A DNA stretch of 64,000 bases, taken from assembly GCF_002831685.1 (NCBI RefSeq), contig NZ_CP025119.1, positions 3,434,501 through 3,498,500 of the forward strand. The letters run 5' to 3'. The notes under the pieces were generated by a model. That model was not told where the DNA came from. It did not search any database and saw nothing but the letters and a program-made list of their open reading frames with translations. The stretch's first letter is position 1. Each line of letters begins with the position of its first letter. This stretch comes from Polaribacter sp. ALD11. Its GTDB lineage: Bacteria; Bacteroidota; Bacteroidia; Flavobacteriales; Flavobacteriaceae. Both the position numbers and the translations under genes were made by a program. This document shows, in pieces, positions 27,282 through 37,756 of this stretch.

Positions 27282-29138
27282 CTACTTTCTATCTAAAAAA
27301 TCTTGATACGCATTCTGTGAAATTGCTTTTCCCAATGAATCTAGCTTAGAAGTAGCTTCTCCTTTTTTAATGATTGACTTTTTACTTACATTATCAAACA
27401 AAAAGAAACCGTTTTTAGTAAGTGTACCAAAACCATTATTAAAAATATAATGAGCGTATTGATTCTCTGAAGTGTTAAATATGTTTTTACTGAATTTAAA
27501 ATCAGAATTATCGCCTTTTAATAAATCTAATAATGTGTAAGATAAATCTATTTGACTTGCAATGTTGCTTATTTCAATTCCTGTTTTATTTAAAGCACCA
27601 CCCAACCACAACATCGGAATTTTAAATTTATTTGGCGAATTATAGGCGCCCTCATGCTCAGGAGAACGATGACCATGATCTGCTAAAATTACGATAAGTG
27701 TGTTTTGATACCAAGGTTGTTTTTTAGCATCTTCAATAAACTTACCAATTACTTTGTCTGTGTATGCGTGGGCACTTCTAAACTTATTTACTTCAGTCTC
27801 TTTTCCGAATTTATAATCGCCAAGAATTTCATACGGTTCGTGGCTTGTTAAGGTAAGTGCAATTTTAAAGAAAGGTGTTGTTTGTTTTTTAGTTAAATCG
27901 TCAGAAAAACGTTGCATTAAAATATGATCGTGCGCTCCCCATTTAGAATTCCAATCTTTCTTATCAAAATCATCTCCATCAACAAAATCTGTAATTCCTG
28001 CATTTCGTAAATAGGTATTCATATTTCCAAAATTTAAATCGCCACCATGGTAAAAAGAAGTCTTATACCCTAAATCAATCATTTTTTGAGGTAACATTGG
28101 TAAACTTCTGGTTTTGTTTGGCATTTTCATAATGCTAACAGTAGGTTGTGGGTAATAACCACTTAAAATAGCAGGAATTCCCTTGTCTGTTCTATCTCCG
28201 TTTGCATAAAAATTGGTAAATAAAATTCCTTCTTTAGAAAGTTTATTTAGGTTTTCTGTAACGTTAGGTTCACCACCTAAAGAACCAACAACTTTAGCTG
28301 TTAAACTTTCCCAAATAATTAAAATTACATTTGGTTTTGTTGTATTTAAAATGGAATCTGTAGTTGCCTCTAAAAGTTGATTTCTATTTTTATTAATGAT
28401 TTCCTTAGCAACTTCTACGCTAAAAGATTTATAAGGGTTTTTACCATCTGACTTATGCGTTAATGCGTTAGAGAAATTCCACATAAAATTAATTGCAGCA
28501 TGATTGGCAAACATCTTACTAGAAAAATAAACGTTACTTTGGTTTATAGGAATCGTTTGTAAACCGCCTCTAAGCGGAATAATTAAAGCTGCCATAATTA
28601 ATAGAAATAACGGCGCTTGTAACCAATCTCCAGTTCTTAATTCCTCAGTATTTTTATTAATAATTTTCTTGAATATTTTAATAAAAACAAACGAAGTAAG
28701 CAACCAGAAAATAAGCCCAGAAATTAGTTGAAAACTAGAAATGGAAGCAAGCATTACTTCTGGTGTATTTATATATGTAAATAAAGTGGTGTCTAATCGA
28801 ATACCCCAAGATGCATACAAACTTGCATCGATAACCAATAATAAAGTAATAAAAACTAATAGAATATAAGAATACCATTTTATAAGGTTTCCAATTCTTA
28901 TTGAATTTATAAATATTGAAAAAATAAGAAATAAAAACGGAATGATACACAAGTAAGCCGCAAAAGAAGCATCTAAACGGATGCCGTATAAAAAGGTTTT
29001 AAAGATTGTGGTAAAATCTAGATCTTGTGTTTTGTCAAAATAAAAAAGTAAGAAAAAAAGGCGAGCAAAAGCAAAATAGCCAATCCATAAAAAGAAATAA
29101 GAAATATTGAATAAAAGTCTGTTTTTAAAGTTTTTCAT
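27282..29138 (-). CDS. LTA synthase-like membrane sulfatase/phosphotransferase
   Basis: 618 residues from the ATG at 29138; a TTG one codon upstream is unlikely. Five N-terminal membrane helices (about 8-200) precede a periplasmic alkaline-phosphatase-fold domain: VILIIWESLTAK carries the first metal ligand, DRTDKGIPAILSGY the Thr nucleophile and VILADHGHRSPEHEG the second metal set. Gram-negative relatives transfer phosphoglycerol or phosphoethanolamine onto envelope glycans; the acceptor here is unknown. A decayed copy of its last ~80 codons lies at 22376-22605, beyond the efflux operon. Confidence 0.88.
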   Translation of the reverse strand: MKNFKNRLLFNISYFFLWIGYFAFARLFFLLFYFDKTQDLDFTTIFKTFLYGIRLDASFAAYLCIIPFLFLIFSIFINSIRIGNLIKWYSYILLVFITLLLVIDASLYASWGIRLDTTLFTYINTPEVMLASISSFQLISGLIFWLLTSFVFIKIFKKIINKNTEELRTGDWLQAPLFLLIMAALIIPLRGGLQTIPINQSNVYFSSKMFANHAAINFMWNFSNALTHKSDGKNPYKSFSVEVAKEIINKNRNQLLEATTDSILNTTKPNVILIIWESLTAKVVGSLGGEPNVTENLNKLSKEGILFTNFYANGDRTDKGIPAILSGYYPQPTVSIMKMPNKTRSLPMLPQKMIDLGYKTSFYHGGDLNFGNMNTYLRNAGITDFVDGDDFDKKDWNSKWGAHDHILMQRFSDDLTKKQTTPFFKIALTLTSHEPYEILGDYKFGKETEVNKFRSAHAYTDKVIGKFIEDAKKQPWYQNTLIVILADHGHRSPEHEGAYNSPNKFKIPMLWLGGALNKTGIEISNIASQIDLSYTLLDLLKGDNSDFKFSKNIFNTSENQYAHYIFNNGFGTLTKNGFFLFDNVSKKSIIKKGEATSKLDSLGKAISQNAYQDFLDRK

Positions 29139-29163
29139 CAAAAAAAAGGTGATTATTAAAAGT

Positions 29164-30189
29164 TTACTCTGTTACTTTTAAGCGTGCTTTTGCAGTTATA
29201 GAAACGTCTGCATAGTCTTTATTTAAATATTTTAAATACCCAGTAATGGCAATCATTGCTGCATTATCTGTTGTATATTCAAATTTAGGAATGTAGGTTG
29301 TCCATCCAAAATGTTTTTCAGCTAACTCTAATCTATTTCTAATTTCAGAATTTGCAGAAACGCCACCCGCAATAGCAATATGCTTAATATTTGTTTGTTT
29401 CACAGCATTTTTTAATTTATCCATTAAAATTTCTACAATAGTGTATTGTATAGAGGCACAAATATCATTCAGGTTTTCTTCTATAAAATTAGGATTTATT
29501 CTTTGTTGTTTCTGAATAAAATAAAGAATCCCTGTTTTTAATCCACTAAAGCTAAAATCTAAATCGCCAACTTTTGGTTTTGTAAATTTATAGGCTTTCG
29601 GGTTCCCTAATTTTGCATTTTTATCAATTAGAGGACCACCAGGATAAGGCAAGCCTAAAATTTTTGCAGACTTATCAAAAGCTTCTCCAACAGCATCATC
29701 TATCGTTTCACCTAAAACTTCCATTTTAAAATGATCTGTAACTTTAACAATCTGTGTATGACCGCCACTTATTGTTAAGCAAATAAAAGGAAAAGTCGGA
29801 ATTTTACTATCTTCATCTTTTATAAAGTGAGCTAAAATATGCGCTTGCATGTGGTTTATATCTAACAAAGGAATGTTTAAACCTAAAGCTAAAGATTTTG
29901 CAAAAGAAGTACCCACTAACAAAGACCCCATTAAACCTGGGCCACGTGTAAATGCAATTGCAGAGAGTTTTTCTTTTGTAATACTTGCTTGCTCTAGAGC
30001 TTGTTGCACTACAGGAACTATATTTTGTTGATGCGCTCTTGATGCTAACTCTGGCACAACACCACCGTATTTAGAGTGTACCTCTTGGTTGGCAACTACA
30101 TTACTTAATACTTTACCGTCACAAATTACAGACGCACTCGTATCATCACAAGAAGATTCTATACCTAAAATATAAATGGGTGTTTTCAT
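29164..30189 (-). CDS. tsaD: tRNA N6-adenosine threonylcarbamoyltransferase
   Basis: 341 residues from MKTPIYILGIESSCDDTSAS; the frame extends nine residues but this is the family start. It transfers the threonylcarbamoyl group to A37 of ANN-decoding tRNAs, with TsaB/E. The metal-binding pair His113/His117 in INHMQAH, the nucleotide loop ISGGHTQ, DDAVGEAFDKSAK and AIAGGVSANS are all present. It is divergent from tamB and 25 bases upstream of the sulfatase gene on the same strand. Confidence 0.96.
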   Translation of the reverse strand: MKTPIYILGIESSCDDTSASVICDGKVLSNVVANQEVHSKYGGVVPELASRAHQQNIVPVVQQALEQASITKEKLSAIAFTRGPGLMGSLLVGTSFAKSLALGLNIPLLDINHMQAHILAHFIKDEDSKIPTFPFICLTISGGHTQIVKVTDHFKMEVLGETIDDAVGEAFDKSAKILGLPYPGGPLIDKNAKLGNPKAYKFTKPKVGDLDFSFSGLKTGILYFIQKQQRINPNFIEENLNDICASIQYTIVEILMDKLKNAVKQTNIKHIAIAGGVSANSEIRNRLELAEKHFGWTTYIPKFEYTTDNAAMIAITGYLKYLNKDYADVSITAKARLKVTE

Positions 30190-30213
30190 GAATGAGAAAA
30201 AATCGATTTCCAG

Positions 30214-30221
30214 CAAAATTA
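30214..30221 (-). promoter_or_regulatory. -7 box upstream of tsaD
   Basis: The minus strand reads TAATTTTG, an exact TAnnTTTG, 25 bases before the tsaD ATG. No clear -33 element is seen. Confidence 0.5.
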
Positions 30222-30406
30222 AGTATAATTTTAGGTTGATTTTCCTTTTTTAAGAATAGAAATTTAATTTTTTGTTAAATTTCGACGTTCTTTGTAATAC
30301 GTGGCAATATTTTTGATTAAATTCCTTTAAATATTGTGAATAGTACTAAAAACAAATTGTCATCAAAAACGTAAGAAATAAAATATTAAAATGGGTAGGG
30401 TACTTT

Positions 30407-33400
30407 GTGCTCTTTCTGCTATTAGTTAGTATTTTACTATCTACATCTTTCGTACAAACCAAATTGGGTACTTATGCAACAAATAAACTTAATGAAGATT
30501 TTGGTACAAACTTAAGTATTGGTAAAATCAATTTATCTTTTTTAGGAAGTGTAGTCTTAAAAGATGTTCAAATTAGAGATCATCATAAAGACACTTTAAT
30601 CTTTGTAAAAAAACTAAGTACTTCTTTACTAAGTGCAAAAAAAGTTTTAGATAGTGAAATTTTGTTAGATGATATTACATTAGAAGAAGGCTATTATTAC
30701 ATGAAAACCTACAAAGGTGAGACAAATGATAATATGGCTATTTTTATTGATAGTTTTAATAGTGAAACGCCTAAGGACTCTCTAGCACCTCCATTTATTT
30801 TAAAAGCAGATAATGTTTATGTCCAAAATTTAGATTTTAGATTGATAAATGAAAATAATAAAAGCCCGTTAAGTTTCTCTGCTACAAATATTGGCGGTAA
30901 TGTTCAAGATATGGCAATTGTTGGTCCAGATTTCTCTACCAATGCAAGAGGTTTGTATTTTAAAACGAACCAAGGCTTGCAGGTAACTAATTTAACTACT
31001 AATTACGCATTTACTAAAAGTGCTATGAGCTTTGATAATACGAGGCTAGAGACCCTAAATTCTAGTGTAATTGGCGACATACTTTTTACCTATAAGAGAG
31101 AAGATTTAACTGACTTTAATGATAAAGTTACTATTAAAGCAGATTTTAAAGAAAGTAAACTAAAAGTTTTAGATTTAAAGAGGTTTTATAATGAGTTGAA
31201 TGGAAGTGATATTCTTTCTTTTTCAGGAGAAATGATGGGAAAGTTAAATGATTTCAGTTTAAATAAATTAAAACTTTCAACGAAGAAAGGAATAAAAGTG
31301 AACGGAAACTTATCTTTTAAGAATACTGTAAACACAGAAAGAGGTTTTGTCTTTAATGGTGATTTAAATAACTTAACAGCAACTTACAGAGAGTTAAAAA
31401 ATATATTACCAAATGTTCTAGGTAAAACCTTACCTTCTGAGTTTGGTAAATTGGGGCAGTTTAAGCTTAGTGGAAAAGTAAATGTAACCCCGTCTAGAAT
31501 GAAAGCAACTATAGATTTGAAATCTCAAATAGGTAGTGTAATTACAGATTTAGAAATTAATAATATAGATGAGATTGACACTGCTTCTTATGCTGGAGAT
31601 GTTGCCCTTGTTGGTTTTAATATAGGGATTTTTTTTAATGATCCTTTATTCGGAAAAGTATCTTTAAAAGGAGCTGTAAATGGAAGTGGTTTTAAGTTAG
31701 ATAATATTAATACGAAGTTTATAGGAAATATTTCTGAACTTAATTTTAATGATTATACCTATAAAAATATTGTTGCCAACGGTCAATATCAAAATAATAA
31801 GTTCGATGGAGATTTGGTAATCGATGATGCCAATTTTAAAATGAAATTTAATGGTTTGGCAGATTTATCATCAGCAATACAAAAGTTTGATTTTAAGTCG
31901 GATATTACTTATTTAAATCTAAAAGAAACCAACCTATTTACTAGAGACACAATTTCTATTGTAAAAGGAAAGATAGCATTAGATATAGAAGGAAATACGT
32001 TTGATGATATTGTAGGAAAAGCAGTCTTTAAAGATGTACTCTACACAAATCAAGAAAAAGAATATCGTTTTAAAGAATTTACAGTAACGTCTTCTTTAAA
32101 AGACAGCATAAAAACCATTGATGTTGCTTCTAAAGATATTGCACAAGGTTATATTACAGGTAAGTTTTCATTTTCTGAATTACCTAAAGTAGCTCAAAAT
32201 GCATTAGGAAGTATTTACACAAACTATAAACCTTATCAAGTTGCACCAAATCAGTTTTTAGATTTTAATTTCACTATTTATAATCAAATTGTAAATGTGT
32301 TTTTTCCGAAGGTTTCTATAGATGATAAAACAAAAGTTAAAGGAAAAATAAATTCTGACAAAGATTTATTTAGATTGAATTTTAGTTCACCTAGAATAGA
32401 TGCTTACGGTACAGAAGTAAAGGTAATTTCTTTACGAACAGACAATAGTAACCCACTTTATAATACTTCTCTAACAGCAGAACAGGTAAATACAGAGTAT
32501 TATAATATATCTAAATTAAACTTATTAAACAGAACAGAGAATGATACGTTATATTTTAAATCTATTTTTAAAGGAGGTGATCGAAAAAATGAAGACTTTA
32601 ATCTCGATTTTTTCTATACATTTAATCCTGAAGGAAAGTCTGTTTTAGGGTTTGAAAAATCATCATTTATATTTAAAGACAATACTTGGAATATTAATCC
32701 TGATCATAAAAATACGGATAAAATTACATTCGACTTAAAAAGAAATGAATTCAATTTTAGTCAATTTAAGTTGATTTCAGGAGAACAAAAAATAGAGTTT
32801 ATAGGGAATTTAAAAGGAACAGATGATAAAATTCTTTTAGCAGATTTCACAAAAGTAAAACTGCAAAGTTTTTTGCCAAAAATAGATAGTTTAGCTTTAA
32901 AAGGAGTGCTTTCTGGTCATATAGATTTTGTGCAAAAAGAGGGTGTTTACGCTCCAGAAGGTTCTTTAACAGTAAGAGATTTTGAAGTTAATGACTTTAA
33001 ACAGGGTAATTTATTTGTAAATGTAAAAGGAGAGAATTCCTATGAAAAATACAGTGTAGATTTATCAATAGAAAACAAAGATGTTAAAAGTATTGCTGCA
33101 ACCGGTGCTTTAGATTTTTCATTAGAAAGACCAATTATAGATTTAAACGTTTTTTTAGAAGAGTTTAAATTAGATGCATTTAGTCCATTAGGTCAAGATG
33201 TTTTATCCTCTCTTAGAGGAACCGCAACAGGAGATTTTACTTTAAGAGGTTTTTTGAGTAACCCAGATATGGAAGGCACACTTCGACTTAAAAATGCAGG
33301 TTTAAAATTCCCTTATTTAAATGTAGATTACGATTTTGAAGGAGAGTCTGTAATTACTTTATTACAGCAATCTTTTATTTTAGAAGATTTTAAGTTATTA

Positions 33401-34810
33401 GACACCAAAAATAAAACGAAAGGGATTTTAAGAGGAGATATTTCTCATTCTAATTTTAATAAATGGTTTTTAAGATTAAAAATAGAAAGTGACAATCTAA
33501 TGGTTTTAGATACAGAGAATACAGAGGAAGCCTTGTACTACGGAACTGCCTTTATTGATGGTTCTGCAGATATTTTTGGTTTAACCGATAGATTAACTAT
33601 CGAGTTTAATGCGAAAACAATGCCAGGAACTATTTTTGTGCTTCCATTAAGAGATGTAGAAACCGTAGACAGTTTTAGTCTTATTCATTTTAAATCAGAT
33701 GAAACAAAAGTAAAAGAACGCCAAAAAGAAATTGCGTTAGAGGCTTTAAAAGGGCTTACTTTAAAAATTGATTTAGAAGTTACAAAAGATGCTGTTGCGC
33801 AAGTTGTAATTGATGAGGTTTATGGAAGTCAGTTATCTGGAAGAGGAGACGGAAACCTTCAGATTGAGATTAACACCAGAGGTAAATTTAATATGTTTGG
33901 CGATTATGTTGTAGATAGTGGAGTTTATGATTTTAAATACGGAGGTTTTGTAAACAAACCATTTGTAATTCAAAAAGGAGGAACCGTTTCTTGGAATGGG
34001 AACCCTGCAGATGCAAATTTAGACGTAACTGCAGTTTATAAAGCGAAAGCAAATCCAGGGGTTTTATTAGAAAACTTTAATTCTAATAGAAATATAGAAG
34101 TAGATTTAGTCGCAAGAATAACAGGAGGCTTATTCAATTCTAAACAAGAATTAGATATTCAATTAACCAATGTAGACCCAACAATAGCGAATGAGCTAGA
34201 GTTTGTTTTAAATGATAATAATGTAAATGACAAAACGACTCAATTTATATCTCTTTTAGCTTTTGGTAACTTTGCAAACCCAGACAAAGTGAATTTTGAT
34301 GCCAATGCAACCATTACAAGTACAGCTTCTAGTGCAATTGCAGCAGCTTTTTCAAGTCTTTTAAGTAGCCCAGATAGTAAGTTTCAATTAGGTGTAGATT
34401 ACCAGCAAGGGCAAAATAATAGCGACTTAGATAGATTAAATATAGATAATCAAGTAGATTTATCTGTAAGTACACAAGTAAGCGAAAGAGTTATTATTAA
34501 TGGTAAAGTAGGCGTTCCTGTTGGCACGCAAACACAATCTAGTGTTGTTGGTGAAGTGAAGGTTGAGGTTCTATTAAATAAAGAAGGAAACTTTAGAGGC
34601 GTTATTTTTAATAGGCAAAACGAAATCCAATACACAATAGAAGATCAAGGGTATACCCAAGGTATTGGTTTGTCTTATCAAGTAAATTTTAATACACTTT
34701 CAGACTTACTTAAAAAGTTAGGTTTAAAGAAAAAAAAGAACTTAAAAGTAAAGAAAGAAATAAAAAAAGATACTACTAAAATAAGGGTAGAAGACTTTGG
34801 GGGTAACTAA
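30407..34810 (+). CDS. tamB: Translocation and assembly module protein TamB
   Basis: About 1467 residues. A signal-anchor helix is followed by a very long beta-rich body (AsmA-like start, repeated amphipathic strands) and the C-terminal DUF490/TamB domain (about 1100-1450, for example GKFNMFGDYVVDSGVYDFKYGG and ANELEFVLNDN). It spans the periplasm and helps deliver lipids or beta-barrel proteins to the outer membrane. The start is odd: GTG at 30407 cuts into the membrane helix. The frame stays open to 30350, and from an ATC at 30362 it encodes a natural basic N-terminus (KNVRNKILKWVGYF). There is no in-frame ATG. Confidence 0.9.
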   Translation: MLFLLLVSILLSTSFVQTKLGTYATNKLNEDFGTNLSIGKINLSFLGSVVLKDVQIRDHHKDTLIFVKKLSTSLLSAKKVLDSEILLDDITLEEGYYYMKTYKGETNDNMAIFIDSFNSETPKDSLAPPFILKADNVYVQNLDFRLINENNKSPLSFSATNIGGNVQDMAIVGPDFSTNARGLYFKTNQGLQVTNLTTNYAFTKSAMSFDNTRLETLNSSVIGDILFTYKREDLTDFNDKVTIKADFKESKLKVLDLKRFYNELNGSDILSFSGEMMGKLNDFSLNKLKLSTKKGIKVNGNLSFKNTVNTERGFVFNGDLNNLTATYRELKNILPNVLGKTLPSEFGKLGQFKLSGKVNVTPSRMKATIDLKSQIGSVITDLEINNIDEIDTASYAGDVALVGFNIGIFFNDPLFGKVSLKGAVNGSGFKLDNINTKFIGNISELNFNDYTYKNIVANGQYQNNKFDGDLVIDDANFKMKFNGLADLSSAIQKFDFKSDITYLNLKETNLFTRDTISIVKGKIALDIEGNTFDDIVGKAVFKDVLYTNQEKEYRFKEFTVTSSLKDSIKTIDVASKDIAQGYITGKFSFSELPKVAQNALGSIYTNYKPYQVAPNQFLDFNFTIYNQIVNVFFPKVSIDDKTKVKGKINSDKDLFRLNFSSPRIDAYGTEVKVISLRTDNSNPLYNTSLTAEQVNTEYYNISKLNLLNRTENDTLYFKSIFKGGDRKNEDFNLDFFYTFNPEGKSVLGFEKSSFIFKDNTWNINPDHKNTDKITFDLKRNEFNFSQFKLISGEQKIEFIGNLKGTDDKILLADFTKVKLQSFLPKIDSLALKGVLSGHIDFVQKEGVYAPEGSLTVRDFEVNDFKQGNLFVNVKGENSYEKYSVDLSIENKDVKSIAATGALDFSLERPIIDLNVFLEEFKLDAFSPLGQDVLSSLRGTATGDFTLRGFLSNPDMEGTLRLKNAGLKFPYLNVDYDFEGESVITLLQQSFILEDFKLLDTKNKTKGILRGDISHSNFNKWFLRLKIESDNLMVLDTENTEEALYYGTAFIDGSADIFGLTDRLTIEFNAKTMPGTIFVLPLRDVETVDSFSLIHFKSDETKVKERQKEIALEALKGLTLKIDLEVTKDAVAQVVIDEVYGSQLSGRGDGNLQIEINTRGKFNMFGDYVVDSGVYDFKYGGFVNKPFVIQKGGTVSWNGNPADANLDVTAVYKAKANPGVLLENFNSNRNIEVDLVARITGGLFNSKQELDIQLTNVDPTIANELEFVLNDNNVNDKTTQFISLLAFGNFANPDKVNFDANATITSTASSAIAAAFSSLLSSPDSKFQLGVDYQQGQNNSDLDRLNIDNQVDLSVSTQVSERVIINGKVGVPVGTQTQSSVVGEVKVEVLLNKEGNFRGVIFNRQNEIQYTIEDQGYTQGIGLSYQVNFNTLSDLLKKLGLKKKKNLKVKKEIKKDTTKIRVEDFGGN

Positions 34811-35038
34811 ACCTTAACGTTAAAAATCTTCAAAAAAACCTAAATCTTAAAGAAATTTACAGAGATATATTCTACTTTTAAAATATCTAAATTTCTGTTA
34901 ATAATCACCGTTAAAATTTAATAATATTTAATAAAATAAAATTAAAATTCCTTTGATATAAAGGGAAAAACGGCTAAAACGATTTCGTAGATTTTTTTAT
35001 TTAAATGCTTTAAAAACACTAATTTTACAATATACAAT

Positions 35039-36022
35039 ATGAAAAAAATTAAAAAAATAGCAGTCATGACGTCTGGAGGAGATGCCCCAGGGATGAATGC
35101 AGCAATAAGATCTGTAGTTAGAGCATGTGCTTATTACAGTGTTAGTTGTGTAGGGATATATAGAGGCTATGAAGGTCTTATTGAAGGGGATTTTATAGAG
35201 TTAACAGCAAGAAGTGTTAACAATATAATTAACAAAGGAGGTACTATCTTAAAATCTGCAAGATCAAAAGAATTTAGAACCAAAGAAGGAAGAGCAAAGG
35301 CTTATGAGCACCTTAAAGAAAATGAAATTGAAGCCATGGTTGTTATTGGTGGAGATGGTTCTTTTACAGGAGCAGTTATTTTTAATGAAGAATTTAACTT
35401 TCCAATTATAGGTATTCCAGGGACTATAGATAATGACATCTTTGGAACATCACATACAATTGGTTATGACACCGCTTTAAACACAGCCGTAGAAGCAATA
35501 GATAAAATTAGAGATACAGCATCCTCTCACAATAGATTGTTTTTTGTTGAGGTAATGGGAAGAGATGCTGGTTTTATAGCTTTAAATGCAGGGGTAGGCG
35601 CAGGAGCAGAAGAAATTTTAATACCAGAAGAAGATTTAGGTCTAGACAGAATGTTAGAGTCTCTTAAAAAGAGTAGACGAACAGGAAAGTCTTCTAGTAT
35701 TGTTGTGGTTGCAGAAGGAGATAAATCTGGAAAAAATGTATATCAATTAGCGGAATATGTAGAAGAGAACTTACCAGAATACGATGTAAGAGTTTCTGTT
35801 TTAGGTCACATGCAAAGAGGGGGTTCACCTTCTTGTTTCGATAGAGTTTTAGCAAGTAGATTAGGTGTAAAATCTGTTGAGTTATTATTAGACGGACAAA
35901 CTAATTTAATGGTGGGTTTAAAAGACAATGAAGTAATCAGTTCAAGTATTTCAGAAGCAATAAAAGGTGGTCATTCAATAAATCAAGAACTTTTAAGAGT
36001 TTCCGATATAATGACGACATAG
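35039..36022 (+). CDS. pfkA: 6-phosphofructokinase (ATP-dependent)
   Basis: 327 residues. It phosphorylates fructose-6-phosphate in glycolysis. TSGGDAPGMNAAIR is the N-terminal ATP loop, IGGDGSFTGA and IPGTIDNDIFGT carry the catalytic Asp, and the Gly in PGTIDND (not Lys) indicates ATP rather than pyrophosphate use. VEVMGRDAGF and VLGHMQRGG bind fructose phosphate. gapA follows 28 bases later, so the two glycolytic genes are likely co-transcribed. Confidence 0.96.
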   Translation: MKKIKKIAVMTSGGDAPGMNAAIRSVVRACAYYSVSCVGIYRGYEGLIEGDFIELTARSVNNIINKGGTILKSARSKEFRTKEGRAKAYEHLKENEIEAMVVIGGDGSFTGAVIFNEEFNFPIIGIPGTIDNDIFGTSHTIGYDTALNTAVEAIDKIRDTASSHNRLFFVEVMGRDAGFIALNAGVGAGAEEILIPEEDLGLDRMLESLKKSRRTGKSSSIVVVAEGDKSGKNVYQLAEYVEENLPEYDVRVSVLGHMQRGGSPSCFDRVLASRLGVKSVELLLDGQTNLMVGLKDNEVISSSISEAIKGGHSINQELLRVSDIMTT

Positions 36023-36035
36023 TACTAATGAGTAA

Positions 36036-37052
<1,017 letters not shown>

Positions 37053-37071
37053 TCTTCAAAATAAACACAAT

Positions 37072-37109
37072 AAAAAACCTGATAGATTTACTTCTATCAG
37101 GTTTTTTTT
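37072..37109 (+). terminator. Terminator of pfkA-gapA
   Basis: AAAAAACCTGATAGA pairs with TCTATCAGGTTTTTT around a short loop. The long T tract makes it strong, and it is symmetrical enough to work for ridA on the other strand. Confidence 0.92.
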
Positions 37110-37127
37110 ATTTTTGAATACTGAATA

Positions 37128-37508
37128 CTACTTAACAGCTATTGCACTAATTTCGACATTTACAAATTTAGGCAAGTTTGCTACTTCTACAGTTTCTCTT
37201 GCAGGAGCCGTTTCTTCATTAAAATATTGTCCGTAAACGGCATTTATTTCCCCAAAGTTGTTCATGTCAGAAATAAATATTGAAGTTTTAATTACATTTT
37301 CAAAAGTCATTTCAGCAGCAGCTAAAACTTCCTTTAGGTTTTCCATTACTTGTGTTGTTTCTTCTTTAATTGAAGCTAAAACCAATGCTCCTGTTTCAGG
37401 GTTAATAGCAATTTGACCTGAAGTGTATAACGTATTTCCTGTTAAAACAGCTTGATTATAAGGACCAATTGGTGTAGGTGCTTTGCTTGTTGTGATTATT
37501 TTTTTCAT
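37128..37508 (-). CDS. ridA: RidA-family reactive imine/enamine deaminase
   Basis: 126 residues, the usual length. PIGPYNQAVLTGNTLYTSGQIA, the Arg of APARETVEVANLP and the final VEISAIAVK strand match RidA, which hydrolyses reactive 2-aminoacrylate-type imines. It is convergent with gapA and shares its terminator region. Immediately upstream is a frameshifted coding-like stretch (37505-37680). Confidence 0.93.
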   Translation of the reverse strand: MKKIITTSKAPTPIGPYNQAVLTGNTLYTSGQIAINPETGALVLASIKEETTQVMENLKEVLAAAEMTFENVIKTSIFISDMNNFGEINAVYGQYFNEETAPARETVEVANLPKFVNVEISAIAVK

Positions 37509-37680
37509 TTAAATGGTTGTTTATAAAGTTTAAAACGATGTCTAATTCGCCATCATAATTGTATACTACATATGATAATATTCCAATTCCAAAGATAAAA
37601 TTAAGATAAAAATATAGATTTCTACCATCATTTTCCCTAAAAGACTATCTATTTCATTGTTTATGAATAAAGTAAATCCT
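37505..37680 (-). pseudogene. Possible frameshifted remnant of a small membrane protein gene
   Basis: On the minus strand one frame reads LLIGFTLFINNEIDSLLGKMM from 37686 to about 37626. A second frame continues from about 37620 to 37501 as LNFIFGIGILSYVVYNYDG then ELDIVLNFINNHLNEK. Together they resemble a ~70-residue membrane protein interrupted by a frame change. The hydrophobic/charged pattern is the only evidence. Stops TAA TAG lie just upstream. Confidence 0.3.
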
Positions 37681-37756
37681 ATCAAGAGCTATTATGGCTT
37701 TACAAATTGAATAAAAACTACTTAAAGTTGCCATGATAAAAATGATTAAATTCATC

